NCBI GenBank assembly: GCA_015494375.1
Contig: WGBL01000351.1
Location: 1-5,673, forward strand
Length of the DNA: 5,673 nt
Origin: Hyphomicrobiales bacterium
Lineage (GTDB): Bacteria; Pseudomonadota; Alphaproteobacteria; Rhizobiales; S144-23
Direction of reading: 5' to 3'
In this document: piece by piece, positions 5,661 through 5,673 of the stretch
Position numbering within the stretch: the stretch's first letter is position 1
How the letters are laid out: every line of letters starts with the position of its first letter
Program-made: the position numbers and the translations under genes
The notes under the pieces: generated by a model
Told to the model about the DNA's origin: nothing
Databases searched by the model: none
The model's input: only the letters and a program-made list of their open reading frames with translations

Positions 5661-5673
5661 AGTGGGCTGGGGC

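Noticed and set aside
5458..5673. Open-ended frame with a lipobox-like CLFIGAC near its start
   Set aside because: There is no ribosome binding site, and the sequence after the cysteine is an Arg/Pro/Gly-rich string typical of a wrong frame. The lipobox match is weak.

Overview
The window is high-GC DNA that looks alphaproteobacterial, perhaps Hyphomicrobiales. The reasons are strong G/C bias at third codon positions, a palindromic intergenic element of the kind scattered through those genomes, and the class of catabolic operon present. This placement is inference; no ribosomal RNA or phylogenetic marker gene is present.

The left end (45-134) is a complete tRNA-Ser with anticodon UGA and an encoded CCA. 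It is followed by about 925 bases with no convincing gene. That stretch holds a degenerate tandem repeat with a roughly 20-bp unit (183-408), a 103-bp palindromic repeat element (624-726), and a cluster of TTGC/GCAA motifs just upstream of the first gene.

Four intact plus-strand genes fill the rest. A DUF849/BKACE-type beta-keto acid cleavage enzyme (1061-1906) comes first. After a 281-base gap come a UxaA-family protein resembling the large subunit of (R)-sulfolactate sulfo-lyase, SuyB (2188-3372), a D-2-hydroxyacid dehydrogenase resembling (S)-sulfolactate dehydrogenase, SlcC (3390-4334), and an Ldh_2-family dehydrogenase resembling (R)-sulfolactate dehydrogenase, ComC/SlcD (4426-5436).

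The last three genes fit the known sulfolactate route. SlcC oxidises (S)-sulfolactate to sulfopyruvate, ComC reduces sulfopyruvate to (R)-sulfolactate, and SuyAB splits that into pyruvate and sulfite. Two things do not fit the textbook cluster. No gene for the small SAF-domain subunit SuyA is visible anywhere in the window, and a beta-keto acid cleavage enzyme sits at the head of the cluster. Either the partner subunit lies elsewhere, or the cluster handles a related but different substrate. No transporter, regulator or sulfite-handling gene is in view.

The intergenic spaces before suyB and comC contain base-pairing elements that could regulate translation. The final 237 bases hold no clear gene.
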